From positions 1-64,000 of the forward strand of contig BAJA01000027.1 in assembly GCA_000613465.1 (NCBI GenBank): DNA of 64,000 nucleotides. Reading direction: 5' to 3'. The position numbers and the translations under genes are program-made. Source of the DNA: Bacteroides nordii WAL 11050 = JCM 12987 (GTDB taxonomy: Bacteria; Bacteroidota; Bacteroidia; Bacteroidales; Bacteroidaceae). Of the stretch, positions 27,584 through 36,246 are shown in pieces (the first letter of the stretch is position 1; every line of letters begins with the position of its first letter). The notes under the pieces were generated by a model. The model was not told where the DNA came from. It did not search any database and was given only the letters and a program-made list of their open reading frames with translations.

Positions 27584-27729
27584 AGTAGAATTTACGATTG
27601 GACGATTTACGAATTACGATCTAGGGAAAATGAATCATGAAAGTAAAGCAGTAAATCACGGAAGTTAAAGAAGTAAATCAAAGCCCCCAATCGTAAATCG
27701 AAAATCGTCTAATCGTAAATAAAATAAAG
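27584..27729. repeat. Word-repeat palindrome between korA and the small membrane gene
   Basis: ATTTACGATTGGACGAT and ACGAATTACGAT (about 27591-27622) are mirrored by AATCGTAAATCG and ATCGTCTAATCGTAAAT (about 27690-27721). The same TTTACGATTAGACGAT word is used in the element at 50482-50638. Confidence 0.8.
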
Positions 27730-27900
27730 ATGAATCCCGATAAAATAAGAAACGTATTGAATATACTTTTCATCATACTCGCTTTAGCGGCTATTATCGT
27801 TTACTTTGTAGCAGACGATTTCAAGATATTCATATACGTATGCGGTGCGGCAATCTTTGTCAAGCTGATGGAGTTTTTCATACGATTCACCAACAGATAA
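27730..27900 (+). CDS. 56-residue membrane protein inside the kor operon
   Basis: ATG 27730 to TAA 27900 encodes 56 residues with two hydrophobic helices (about 9-26, NILFIILALAAIIVYFV, and 32-50, KIFIYVCGAAIFVKLMEFF) and charged ends (MNPDKIRN, RFTNR). It was too short for routine ORF lists but is in the same orientation between korA and korB, and the composition is protein-like. It may anchor the otherwise soluble oxidoreductase to the membrane or couple it to a redox partner; no family recognised. Confidence 0.7.
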   Translation: MNPDKIRNVLNILFIILALAAIIVYFVADDFKIFIYVCGAAIFVKLMEFFIRFTNR

Positions 27901-27991
27901 GGAGAAAGTTAACAAAAAGACAAGATGCAGGATGGTAAATCCACTTGTCAAATTGTCAACTTAAACCTCATCAACCAAAAAAAATTAAGTT

Positions 27992-28756
27992 ATGACTAAA
28001 GAAGAAATAATCAAGCCCGAGAATCTGGTTTATAAAAAACCGACTCTGATGAATGATAACGCCATGCATTACTGCCCGGGTTGCAGTCACGGTGTGGTAC
28101 ACAAGCTCATAGCCGAGGTCATTGAAGAGATGGGAATGGAAGATAAAACCGTTGGTATCTCTCCCGTAGGTTGTGCCGTTTTCATTTACAACTATCTCGA
28201 TATCGACTGGCAGGAAGCAGCCCACGGACGTGCCCCTGCATTGGCAACAGCCATCAAACGCTTATGGCCGGACCGTCTGGTATTCACTTACCAGGGCGAT
28301 GGTGACCTTGCCTGTATCGGTACAGCCGAAACAATCCATGCACTCAATCGCGGTGAGAATATCACTATCATCTTCATCAACAATGCCATATATGGTATGA
28401 CCGGTGGACAGATGGCTCCAACAACCCTTGTGGGTATGAAAACCGCCACTTGCCCTTACGGACGTGATGTAGACTTGCACGGATATCCTCTGAAAATTAC
28501 TGAAATTGCTGCGCAACTGGAAGGTACGGCATACGTTACCCGTCAATCCGTACAATCGGTTCCTGCAATCCGTAAAGCAAAGAAAGCGATCCGCAAAGCA
28601 TTTGAAAACTCTATGGCTGGCAAAGGCTCCAACCTGGTAGAAATTGTTTCTACTTGTAGTTCCGGCTGGAAAATGACTCCCGAAAAGTCTAACAAATGGA
28701 TGGAAGAACATATGTTCCCATTCTATCCGCTCGGTGACTTGAAAAATAAAGAATAA
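27992..28756 (+). CDS. korB: 2-oxoacid:ferredoxin oxidoreductase, beta subunit
   Basis: The 254-residue TPP-binding subunit. YCPGCSHGVVHKL (residues about 23-35) is the conserved CxGCxHG region; TYQGDGDLACIGTAETIHALNRGENITIIFINN is the TPP motif GDG-x-NN, followed by GMTGGQMAPTT. Frame intact. Its stop overlaps a possible korC ATG by one base (TAATG at 28754-28758). Confidence 0.95.
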   Translation: MTKEEIIKPENLVYKKPTLMNDNAMHYCPGCSHGVVHKLIAEVIEEMGMEDKTVGISPVGCAVFIYNYLDIDWQEAAHGRAPALATAIKRLWPDRLVFTYQGDGDLACIGTAETIHALNRGENITIIFINNAIYGMTGGQMAPTTLVGMKTATCPYGRDVDLHGYPLKITEIAAQLEGTAYVTRQSVQSVPAIRKAKKAIRKAFENSMAGKGSNLVEIVSTCSSGWKMTPEKSNKWMEEHMFPFYPLGDLKNKE

Positions 28757-28776
28757 TGCTAAAAACTGAAAAAACA

Positions 28777-29319
28777 ATGAAAGAAGAAATAATTATAGCA
28801 GGATTCGGTGGACAGGGAGTACTGTCTATGGGAAAAATTTTAGCTTACTCCGGACTGATGGAAGGCAAAGAAGTAACCTGGATGCCAGCTTACGGACCGG
28901 AGCAACGCGGTGGAACTGCCAACGTAACGGTGATCGTAAGTGATGACAGAATCTCCTCTCCGATTCTAAGTCAGTATGACACAGCTATCATATTAAACCA
29001 GCCTTCGCTCGAGAAGTTTGAGAACCGTATCAAGCCGGGCGGAATTCTTATCTACGACGGATACGGAATTATCAACCCACCTACCCGCAAAGACATCAAA
29101 GTATACCGCATTGATGCTATGGATGCAGCCAATGAAATGAAGAATGCCAAAGCATTCAACATGATCGTACTGGGTGGCTTACTGAAACTACGTCCTATTG
29201 TAACGCTGGAAAATGTTATCAAAGGATTAAAGAAAACTCTCCCCGAACGCCATCATCACCTGATACCGATGAATGAAGAAGCCATCAAGAAAGGGATGGA
29301 ACTGATCAGGGAGGCTTAA
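28777..29319 (+). CDS. korC: 2-oxoacid:ferredoxin oxidoreductase, gamma subunit
   Basis: A 180-residue subunit from ATG 28777; IIIAGFGGQGVLSMGKILAYSG is the typical gamma-subunit opening, and YGPEQRGGTANVTVIVSD is the conserved ExRGG segment binding CoA/TPP. An earlier in-frame ATG at 28756 overlaps the korB stop and would add seven residues; family members usually begin at the later Met, so that start is preferred. Last gene of the kor operon, followed directly by a perfect palindrome. Confidence 0.93.
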   Translation: MKEEIIIAGFGGQGVLSMGKILAYSGLMEGKEVTWMPAYGPEQRGGTANVTVIVSDDRISSPILSQYDTAIILNQPSLEKFENRIKPGGILIYDGYGIINPPTRKDIKVYRIDAMDAANEMKNAKAFNMIVLGGLLKLRPIVTLENVIKGLKKTLPERHHHLIPMNEEAIKKGMELIREA

Positions 29320-29320
29320 T

Positions 29321-29412
29321 TTAATTGAAAGTTGAAAATTGAAAATTGAAAGTTACTATGCAGCATGGCAGCGCAGCTAACTTTCAATTTTCAATTTTCA
29401 ACTTTCAATTAA
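29321..29412. repeat. Perfect 35-bp word-repeat palindrome after korC
   Basis: 29321-29355 and 29378-29412 are exact reverse complements. The arms are tandem variants of the word TTGAAAATTGAAAGT. The 22-base loop ends in GCGCAGC at 29371-29377. It starts two bases after the korC stop. Confidence 0.95.
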
Positions 29413-29450
29413 TTAAGGTTTCAACTCTGTAAGCTTCAACTTTTTTGTCG

Positions 29451-29458
29451 TATATTTG
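29451..29458 (+). promoter_or_regulatory. -7 box for the porin gene
   Basis: TATATTTG fits TAnnTTTG only 10 bases before the ATG, so the leader would be very short. Confidence 0.4.
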
Positions 29459-29467
29459 CGCCCAATT

Positions 29468-31534
29468 ATGAAACGAATCCTACTTACATATATACTACTC
29501 TTTATCGTAGGTCAGTTGGCTATCCAAGCGCAAGTCAACCCAAACAATCCGTACGGAGACCGACAGGATGAATTTGGCAATATCGTAGACCAATATGGCA
29601 ACCAGATAGACCCTGCCATGCGTCCCCAAAGTCTGGATAGCGCAAATGTAGAAATCCAGGGACTTCCACCCAAACTTTACATGTGGCGTGTCAGCGAAAA
29701 TCTGGGAAACGTAACCCGTATTCCTGCCGATACAGCCCGACTTAACTACCAGAATGCTAATCTGACAGAAGGTATGACCGGACACTATAACTACTTAGGT
29801 AACATGGGTGCTCCACGTATGTCTCGTATCTTCTTTGACCGGCAGGCAGCAGAACCAACTATCTTCATGCAGCCATATTCTTTCTTCTTCGTGCGGCCTG
29901 ATGAATTTAATTTTACCAATAGCAATGTTCCATATACGAATCTGACCTATAACAAAGCAGGTAACAAAATAAACGGAGAAGAGCGTTTCAAATCTTATTT
30001 TTCGGTGAATGTCAACAAGCGGCTTGCTTTCGGCTTCAACATCGACTATCTGTATGGACGCGGATATTACAACCATTCAAGTACCTCATACTTCAACGCA
30101 GCTCCCTTTATCAGTTATATGGGAGAGAAATATGAAGGGACTTTGCTGTATAGCTACAACTACCTGAAGAACAACGAGAACGGAGGTATAACGAACGACG
30201 ATTATATCAAAGATCCCGAGGGTGCAGCAGAAGGTGGAAGAGTGTATGAATCTACCAACATGCCGACGGTGATGAATACAGCCACTTCCCGTAATACTGA
30301 CAGTTATGTATTCCTGACGCAACGCTACAAACTGGGATTCCATCGCGACCTCCCTCAACAGGAAAATGATACGTTGCCTCCTCAACAAGAGTTTGTGCCC
30401 GTCACCAGTTTCATTCACACGATGCAGGTGGAATGGACGAAGCGTAAATTTACGTCCAACGACCAACTGAAAGATTATTACCAAAATACGTACATCAAAC
30501 CGGGACAACCTTATGTGGTGGATGATTCCACCTCCTATATCGGCATAAAGAATACATTTGGAATCTCCCTGCTCGAAGGTTTTAACAAATATGCCAAAGC
30601 CGGGGTCACTGCCTTCATATCGCATAAACTCAGTAAATATGAACTGATGAATGCAGACTCTGTCAGTAAAGATCACTATACAGAAAATGAGGTTTTTGTA
30701 GGTGGCGAGCTGGCTAAGCGACAAGGGAAAGTACTCCACTACCACGCCATAGGTGAAGTAGGCTTATTGGGAAAAGCCATCGGACAATTCAACGTAAAAG
30801 GAGATATCGATCTGAACTTCCGTTTGGGCAAGGATACGGTGAGCCTGATAGCACGCGCGTCTGTCAGCAACACACTGCCCTCGTTCTACATGCGCCATTA
30901 TCACTCCAAACACTTCTATTGGGACAATGATAACATGGACAAGGAATTTCGTACCCGCATAGAAGGAGAACTAAACATCGACCGTTGGAAAACGCATCTG
31001 AAAGCAGGCGTAGAGAATATCAAGAATTATACTTACTTCAACCAGCAGGCAGTGCCCGAACAATTTGGAGGCAACGTACAGGTAGTTTCGGCTACTCTGG
31101 CACAAGACTTTCGCCTCGGCATTCTCCATCTGGACAATGAAGTGACCTGGCAGAAATCAAGTAACAGTACAGTGCTTCCGCTCCCCACTCTCTCGTTGTA
31201 CCACAATCTTTACCTCGACTTTAAACTCGCAAAGAAAGTATTGAGTGTGCAACTGGGTGCCGATGTACGCTACTTCACTAAATATTATGCTCCGGCCTAT
31301 ATGCCTGCTACCGGACAATTTTACCTTCAATCGTCCAAAGATCAGGTAGAGATAGGTGCTTATCCTATTGTCAATGTATATGCCAATCTGCACCTGAAAC
31401 GGACACGTTTCTTCGTCATGATGTATCACGTGAACGACGGACTTATAAATCGACCGAACTCGTTTTATGCTCCCCACTATCCGATCAATCCACGATTGCT
31501 AAAGTTTGGAGTTTCCTGGAACTTCTACGATTAA
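29468..31534 (+). CDS. Putative outer-membrane porin (Porin_10-like)
   Basis: A 688-residue outer-membrane protein from ATG 29468; the signal peptide ends about AIQAQ (residue ~23). A proline/asparagine-rich spacer follows, then many alternating amphipathic strands with aromatic girdle residues (YFSVNVNKRLAFGFNIDYLYGRGYY) and a C-terminal Phe-rich strand LLKFGVSWNFYD. This matches the large putative-porin family PF14121 of Bacteroidetes as remembered. Function is probably general diffusion or anchoring; no plug domain or TonB box is visible. The solute-binding protein gene follows 15 bases later, so the pair may cooperate. Confidence 0.8.
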   Translation: MKRILLTYILLFIVGQLAIQAQVNPNNPYGDRQDEFGNIVDQYGNQIDPAMRPQSLDSANVEIQGLPPKLYMWRVSENLGNVTRIPADTARLNYQNANLTEGMTGHYNYLGNMGAPRMSRIFFDRQAAEPTIFMQPYSFFFVRPDEFNFTNSNVPYTNLTYNKAGNKINGEERFKSYFSVNVNKRLAFGFNIDYLYGRGYYNHSSTSYFNAAPFISYMGEKYEGTLLYSYNYLKNNENGGITNDDYIKDPEGAAEGGRVYESTNMPTVMNTATSRNTDSYVFLTQRYKLGFHRDLPQQENDTLPPQQEFVPVTSFIHTMQVEWTKRKFTSNDQLKDYYQNTYIKPGQPYVVDDSTSYIGIKNTFGISLLEGFNKYAKAGVTAFISHKLSKYELMNADSVSKDHYTENEVFVGGELAKRQGKVLHYHAIGEVGLLGKAIGQFNVKGDIDLNFRLGKDTVSLIARASVSNTLPSFYMRHYHSKHFYWDNDNMDKEFRTRIEGELNIDRWKTHLKAGVENIKNYTYFNQQAVPEQFGGNVQVVSATLAQDFRLGILHLDNEVTWQKSSNSTVLPLPTLSLYHNLYLDFKLAKKVLSVQLGADVRYFTKYYAPAYMPATGQFYLQSSKDQVEIGAYPIVNVYANLHLKRTRFFVMMYHVNDGLINRPNSFYAPHYPINPRLLKFGVSWNFYD

Positions 31535-31549
31535 TGACCTCATGAACCT

Positions 31550-32380
31550 ATGAAACCAATAAAACGGAAATATCTGAAATACCTGTTAATGGGAGTCATA
31601 TGCTTTCTGGTACTTTGGCTCTGGCCACAGAAGAAGGAGAAAGAGAACGGACATCCGCGAGACTATGCCGAGATCATTGCAAGCGGCATTCTCCATGCAG
31701 CAACAGAATACAATTCTATCAGCTTTTACGTGGACGGCGATACGGTGACTGGCTTTCACTACGAACTGATAGAAGCCTTCGCCCGGGATAAGGGAATCCA
31801 GGCACAGGTATCTCCAGTGATGAGTTTCGGGCAACGGTTGCAAGGATTAGAAACAGGAAAGTATGACGTTATCGCCTACGGCATCCTGGTGACCAGCGAA
31901 CTCAAGGACTCTTTACTTCTCACTTCCCCCATCATTCTAAGCAAACAGGTGTTAGTTCAACGTAAACCTGTATCCGAGTACGATTCACTCTTTATCAAAA
32001 ATCAGCTCGATCTGGCAGGGCGGACACTCCATGTAGTAAAAGGTTCGCCATCCATCCTCCGCATTCGTAATCTGGGAAATGAGATAGGAGATACGATTTA
32101 CACCAACGAAGTAGAAAAATACGGTTCGGAACAGCTGATAGCAATGGTAGCTCACGGAGATATCGATTATGTCGTGTGTGACGAAAGCATCGCCCGGACA
32201 GCGGCAGATTCGCTGCCACAACTTGACATCAGTACGGATATCAGCTTTACACAATTTTATTCATGGGGTGTCAGCAAGCAATCACCTGTATTACTGGACA
32301 GCCTCAACTCCTGGCTTACAAAATTCCGTGAAGGAAAAGAATACAAAAAAATCTACCGAAAATACTATGGCAAAGAGTAG
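31550..32380 (+). CDS. Membrane-anchored solute-binding protein (SBP_bac_3 / MltF N-domain like)
   Basis: A 276-residue protein with an N-terminal hydrophobic anchor (residues about 10-25, YLLMGVICFLVLWLW) and a periplasmic type-2 solute-binding fold: GFHYELIEAFARDKGIQAQVSP, LETGKYDVIAYGILVTSEL, GDIDYVVCDESIA. It resembles MltF's binding domain but lacks the lytic transglycosylase part, so it is probably a sensor or binding protein. 15 bases downstream of the porin; followed by a terminator. Confidence 0.8.
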   Translation: MKPIKRKYLKYLLMGVICFLVLWLWPQKKEKENGHPRDYAEIIASGILHAATEYNSISFYVDGDTVTGFHYELIEAFARDKGIQAQVSPVMSFGQRLQGLETGKYDVIAYGILVTSELKDSLLLTSPIILSKQVLVQRKPVSEYDSLFIKNQLDLAGRTLHVVKGSPSILRIRNLGNEIGDTIYTNEVEKYGSEQLIAMVAHGDIDYVVCDESIARTAADSLPQLDISTDISFTQFYSWGVSKQSPVLLDSLNSWLTKFREGKEYKKIYRKYYGKE

Positions 32381-32484
32381 GAAGTGATTTGCAAGAGAAT
32401 AAAAGGTGAAAAGCCAGGCTTTGACATTTCAATGTCGTATATTGGTCAATGAATTCATAAAGGAGACTCAGTTAAACTACACAT

Positions 32485-32516
32485 AAAGGAGGGGCACTAC
32501 GCGCTCTCCTTTTTTT
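32485..32516 (+). terminator. Terminator after the porin/SBP pair
   Basis: AAAGGAG pairs with CTCCTTT around a GC-rich loop and runs into seven Ts. Confidence 0.8.
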
Positions 32517-32562
32517 ATGCACATACGTCATAGAAAGCCTGCGAGCTGGATACTTCATGCTA

Positions 32563-32650
32563 TTTCCCCGGTACTCGTCAAAAGTTTCCCAATATGTTAC
32601 GGTTTGTTTCCCGGTATGTTATGGTTCATATCCCAGTATGTTACGATAGA
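32563..32650. repeat. Four tandem 22-bp units
   Basis: Units starting at 32563, 32585, 32607 and 32629, each opening TTTCCC/TATCCC and most containing GTATGTTA. They are diverged. The rest of the 397-base gap between the SBP gene and the oxidoreductase holds the terminator upstream and a promoter at 32747. Confidence 0.75.
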
Positions 32651-32746
32651 AATACCACTGTGCTATGATGCAAACAGCGTTTTCTCTCAAAAGGAATGCT
32701 TTTAAGTTAAGAATCAATAAATATGCTCTTGACAGAAAAATATCCT

Positions 32747-32754
32747 TATCTTTG
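32747..32754 (+). promoter_or_regulatory. -7 box for the Gfo/Idh gene
   Basis: TATCTTTG fits TAnnTTTG, 24 bases before the ATG; a TTGAC lies 15 bases upstream. Confidence 0.5.
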
Positions 32755-32777
32755 TGATCGTAAAAAAACAGATAGGT

Positions 32778-33763
32778 ATGAGTGAAAAGATTATTAAATG
32801 GGGCTTCATCGGTTGCGGTGAAGTGACAAAGAAGAAAAGCGGCCCTGCGTTCCAAAAGGTGGAAGGCTCTGAGGTGGTGGCCGTAATGAGTCGTGACGGC
32901 TCCAAAGCAAAAGCTTATGCAGAGGAAAGAAGTATCAGGAAATGGTATGACGATGCTCAGGAGCTTATTGATGATCCGGAGGTAAACGCCATCTACATTG
33001 CCACTCCCCCTTCCTCTCACGCCACATACGCCATCATGTCAATGAAAGCCGGCAAGCCCGCCTATATAGAGAAACCAATGGCCGTCACTTACGAAGAGTG
33101 TACCCGCATCAACCGTATCTCACGTGAAACGGGCGTTCCTTGTTTCGTGGCTTACTACCGTCGCTACCTGCCCTACTTCATCAAGGTAAAACAGCTTGTG
33201 GAAGAAGGTGCTATCGGCAATGTAATCAATATACAAATCCGTTTCGCCCAGCCTCCCCGCGATCTGGACTATAACCGCGACAACCTACCTGGCGGGTGCA
33301 GGCAGACATCGCCGGAGGTGGTTATTTCTATGATCTCGCCCCTCACCAGATAGATTTATTGCAGGAGATGTTTGGTTGCATTCTCGAAGCCAGTGGTTAT
33401 AAAAGTAACCGTGGCGGATTGTATCCGGCAGAAGACACATTGAGTGCCTGCTTCCAGTTTGACAACGGACTGGTAGGGAGTGGTTCCTGGTGCTTCGTTG
33501 CACATGAGTCTGCCAAGGAAGACCGTATCGAAATTATCGGTGACAAAGGTATGATCTGTTTCTCCGTCTTTTCATTTGATCCCATTGCACTACATACGGA
33601 ACGAGGACGGGAAGAGATACATATCGAAAACCCCGAACATGTACAACAACCGCTTATTCAGGCAGTGGTAGACCATCTGTTAGGAAAATCAATCTGTACA
33701 TGCGACGGCGAAAGTGCCACACTTACCAATTGGGTGATGGATAAGATACTGGGGAAGATATAA
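32778..33763 (+). CDS. Gfo/Idh/MocA-family oxidoreductase, one-base deletion
   Basis: An NAD(P)-dependent sugar or inositol-type dehydrogenase of about 328 residues after repair. N-terminal Rossmann fold KWGFIGCGEVTKKKSGPAF, catalytic-type EKPMAVTYEEC (the EKP motif), and C-terminal substrate domain with GGGYFYDLAPHQIDLL. The frame breaks near 33290: one more T gives RDNLPWRVQADIAGGGYFYDLAPH. ATG 32778 is preferred over an in-frame GTG at 32754. Its substrate is unknown; it is a lone gene. Confidence 0.92.
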
Positions 33764-33828
33764 AAGTCATTGCTAATGAATAATCCTGGAAACACACGTA
33801 TAAGAATAACTATAAAAATTCGACAACA

Positions 33829-34272
33829 ATGAAATTTAGTAATGTAAGATTATTAGTTAAGGATTTTGCTAAATGTTTTAAGTTCTACTCTGAACAACTT
33901 GGATTGGAACCGGCTTGGGGCGATGAGAACAGTGGATATGCCAGTTTTAAGGTAGCAGACGGAATAGAAGGATTTGCCCTTTTTGTATCCGATTGGATGG
34001 CACCGTCTGTAGGTAATGCGAATAAAGAGCTGCCTGTTGGATTCCGAGAGAAATCACTCGTATCATTCAGTGTAGACAATGTTGACGATACTTATACAGC
34101 GTTGAAAGAAAAGGGTGTGGTATTTGTTAATGAACCTACCAATATGGCTGATTGGGGGATGCGCACAGTACATTTGCGCGATCCTGAAGATAATTTAATA
34201 GAACTTTTTTCACCATTAGCTCCGGAACAATGTAGTGAAGAGCTAATAGAAGAATGCAAAAAATACGAGTAA
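33829..34272 (+). CDS. VOC-superfamily (glyoxalase/bleomycin-resistance-like) protein
   Basis: A 147-residue single-domain protein with paired beta-alpha-beta-beta-beta modules: MKFSNVRLLVKDFAKCFKFYSEQLGLEP at the start and VHLRDPEDNLIELFSP with a likely metal-ligand Glu near the end. Such proteins act as lyases, dioxygenases or resistance binders; substrate unknown. AT-rich compared with its neighbours; followed by a strong terminator. Confidence 0.85.
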   Translation: MKFSNVRLLVKDFAKCFKFYSEQLGLEPAWGDENSGYASFKVADGIEGFALFVSDWMAPSVGNANKELPVGFREKSLVSFSVDNVDDTYTALKEKGVVFVNEPTNMADWGMRTVHLRDPEDNLIELFSPLAPEQCSEELIEECKKYE

Positions 34273-34290
34273 AGAGTTTTTCTCTTACAA

Positions 34291-34335
34291 TAAAGCGGGG
34301 AATCTCATAACTATCTGAGATCCCCCGCTTTATTG
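34291..34335 (+). terminator. Terminator after the VOC gene
   Basis: AAAGCGGGG (34292-34300) pairs with CCCCGCTTT (34323-34331), with an inner ATCTCA/TGAGAT stem. A T-run is weak. Confidence 0.8.
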
Positions 34336-34495
34336 GTATAACATGGTTTTCAAGTATATCAGAATAGGATCTGCCAACAATAAAAGTTAAGTATTTGCCA
34401 AACGGTTACCCAATCGTTACCTCTACCATTGTTTATCCTTGCTTAAAGACTCCTATTCAACAGCTTATCAGCAAATGATAGTTTGATAATAGGAA

Positions 34496-34669
34496 GTGGT
34501 ACTTCAAATTTAGTTCATACTATGACAACATTTTATTAAAACGCAAATGATCGCAGATTTTCGCAGATTAAATGGCTGCGCTATACTTAAGCGATGATAT
34601 GCTTTGCGTGAATCTGTGAGTTTCTGCGTTTCAGTAAGAGTATCCTATAATTTTAAACGATTACTTAAT
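34496..34669. repeat. ~174-bp dispersed repeat, copy 1
   Basis: Nearly identical to 37881-38054 in the same orientation, from GTACTT-AAATTTAGTTCATACTATG to ACGATTA-TTAT. Inside is a palindrome built from CGCAGATT words and the core GCTGCGC at 34575-34581. The two copies bracket the ECF sigma operon plus flavodoxin. Apart from the terminator, this repeat and the promoter, the 504-base gap holds nothing else seen. Confidence 0.9.
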
Positions 34670-34729
34670 AAAAAAGACTGTAACAGAGACAGAAAGCAAC
34701 CTATCTTTCCAGTTTACTTAAAAAAGTTC

Positions 34730-34737
34730 TATCTTTG
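34730..34737 (+). promoter_or_regulatory. -7 box for the ECF sigma operon
   Basis: TATCTTTG fits TAnnTTTG, 39 bases before the ATG. An ECF-specific promoter cannot be told apart from sequence. Confidence 0.45.
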
Positions 34738-34776
34738 ATGTCACGTTTCTCCTCTCCCTCCGTCTTATTGATGTAA

Positions 34777-35298
34777 ATGGAACTCAAACAATTTAAAATA
34801 GACGTGCTACCCCTCCGCGAAAAGTTATTAAACTATGCGCGGAAATTGACAGAAGATCCCTCCGATGCCGAAGACGCAGTGCAGGAAGTCATGCTGAAGC
34901 TATGGAATATGCGCCAGAGACTGGATGAATACCGCAGTATCGAAGCCTTGGCCATGACCATGACGCACCACCTCTGTATGGATATCTGGCGGGCCCGACG
35001 CCCGGACGCCCTTTCACTGGATCAGGTGCAAGCCCCCAGCCAATCGGCCACTCCGGAGCGACTACTCGAAGAGAAAGATGAATTCCGCCTGATGCGCGAA
35101 ATCATCGACTCACTACCCAGTCTGCAACGTACCATCATACAAATGAAGGACGTGCAGGAATACGAAACAGACGAGATTGCGGAAATCACCGGATGTAATC
35201 CTGAAGCTATCCGCAGCAACTTGTCCAGAGCACGAAAGAAAGTTAGAGACATTTACCTGCAAACCATACAAGAAAGGAAAAGGAGAAACGAAGCATGA
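34777..35298 (+). CDS. ECF-type RNA polymerase sigma factor
   Basis: A 173-residue sigma factor with region 2 (residues about 15-80, ARKLTEDPSDAEDAVQEVMLKLWNMR) and region 4 helix-turn-helix (about 115-165, SLPSLQRTIIQMKDVQEYETDEIAEITGCNPEAIRSNLSRARKKVR). Typical DAEDAVQEV and SLPxLQR signatures. The stop overlaps the next start (ATGA), so it is coupled to a membrane protein that is probably its anti-sigma factor. It likely responds to an envelope signal sensed by the operon's exported products. Confidence 0.93.
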   Translation: MELKQFKIDVLPLREKLLNYARKLTEDPSDAEDAVQEVMLKLWNMRQRLDEYRSIEALAMTMTHHLCMDIWRARRPDALSLDQVQAPSQSATPERLLEEKDEFRLMREIIDSLPSLQRTIIQMKDVQEYETDEIAEITGCNPEAIRSNLSRARKKVRDIYLQTIQERKRRNEA

Positions 35299-35720
35299 AT
35301 ATAGAAGAATTATTAAATAAATACTTTGAAGGTGAAACCTCTTGCGAAGAAGAACGCGAACTCAGACACTTCTTCACCCAGGGAATCGTACCGGAACACC
35401 TGAAAGAATACAGCCCCCTGTTTGCTTTCCTTGAAAAAGAAAACAGGCAAGCTAAGGTCACCGATACAGAGCCCGCTACAAAACAAAGAAAACTCCGTCG
35501 CCACGCCATCTATACCCTGAGCGGAATTGCCGCCGGACTGCTTCTGCTACTGGGCATTGCCGGTATTCACCGTCACCTCAACGCCATGCCCGACAGCTAC
35601 GTCATCATCGACGGTAAGTGCTACACGGACGAAAATCTGGTGCGCGAACAAGCTATGGCAGCCTTCCGCAATGTAAGCCTCGACGAAGATGAACTTCTCG
35701 ACAGCCTCTTTGGTGAATAG
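35295..35720 (+). CDS. Membrane protein, probable anti-sigma factor
   Basis: A 141-residue protein: cytoplasmic N-terminus (EELLNKYFEGETSCEEERELRHFF, the zinc-free anti-sigma-like helix pattern common in Bacteroidetes), one membrane helix (residues about 72-91, IYTLSGIAAGLLLLLGIAG), and a short periplasmic tail. Not a FecR protein. Overlaps the sigma gene by four bases. Confidence 0.7.
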   Translation: MNIEELLNKYFEGETSCEEERELRHFFTQGIVPEHLKEYSPLFAFLEKENRQAKVTDTEPATKQRKLRRHAIYTLSGIAAGLLLLLGIAGIHRHLNAMPDSYVIIDGKCYTDENLVREQAMAAFRNVSLDEDELLDSLFGE

Positions 35721-35760
35721 AAACAGTAGTAAACTATCAAAAAAAATAAAAAGAACCTAT

Positions 35761-36225
35761 ATGAATACAGTCATTCGCACAACACTTATCATCCTGCTAT
35801 TAGCTGCCTTCCCGGCCAGTATAAAGGCGCAGGAAGATCTGCACAGTGCTTCCGTATTTCAGAAATACGGCAAGCAAAAAGGTGTGACGATGGTAGAATT
35901 GTCCCGAGACATGCTGGACTCCTACCGTATCGACCTATACAGAAGTCTGGTTTTCAAAGATGTGACAGAAGCATTGCCTTATATACTGGATTGTTTGGAG
36001 AAAGACCAGAAAGAAGGAACCATGAAAAAAATACAAGAGATCATCGAAGACGGTAAACTGCTGACTGCCTATTACCAACTCACTCAGGTGAAAAAAGGCA
36101 AAGAGAAGCTGAACCGTTTCCTCCTGTTCAAGATCGGGAAGAAAAACAGCGCTACCTTAATCTATATCGAAGGCAATCTGAATTCGGACGAGCTTGTAGC
36201 ACTCTTATTCCAAAGAAGAAACTAA
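35761..36225 (+). CDS. Small secreted protein (DUF6108-like)
   Basis: A 154-residue exported protein from ATG 35761, with signal peptide ending IKAQ (residue ~24). Core VFQKYGKQKGVTMVELSRDML... RFLLFKIGKKNSATLIYIEGNLNSDELVALLF resembles a Bacteroidales domain of unknown function (DUF6108, from memory). Probably periplasmic. Third gene of the ECF operon; the reading frame open from 35689 includes an unlikely extension overlapping the previous gene. Confidence 0.75.
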   Translation: MNTVIRTTLIILLLAAFPASIKAQEDLHSASVFQKYGKQKGVTMVELSRDMLDSYRIDLYRSLVFKDVTEALPYILDCLEKDQKEGTMKKIQEIIEDGKLLTAYYQLTQVKKGKEKLNRFLLFKIGKKNSATLIYIEGNLNSDELVALLFQRRN

Positions 36226-36246
36226 AACAATAAAAACGATAAAGAC

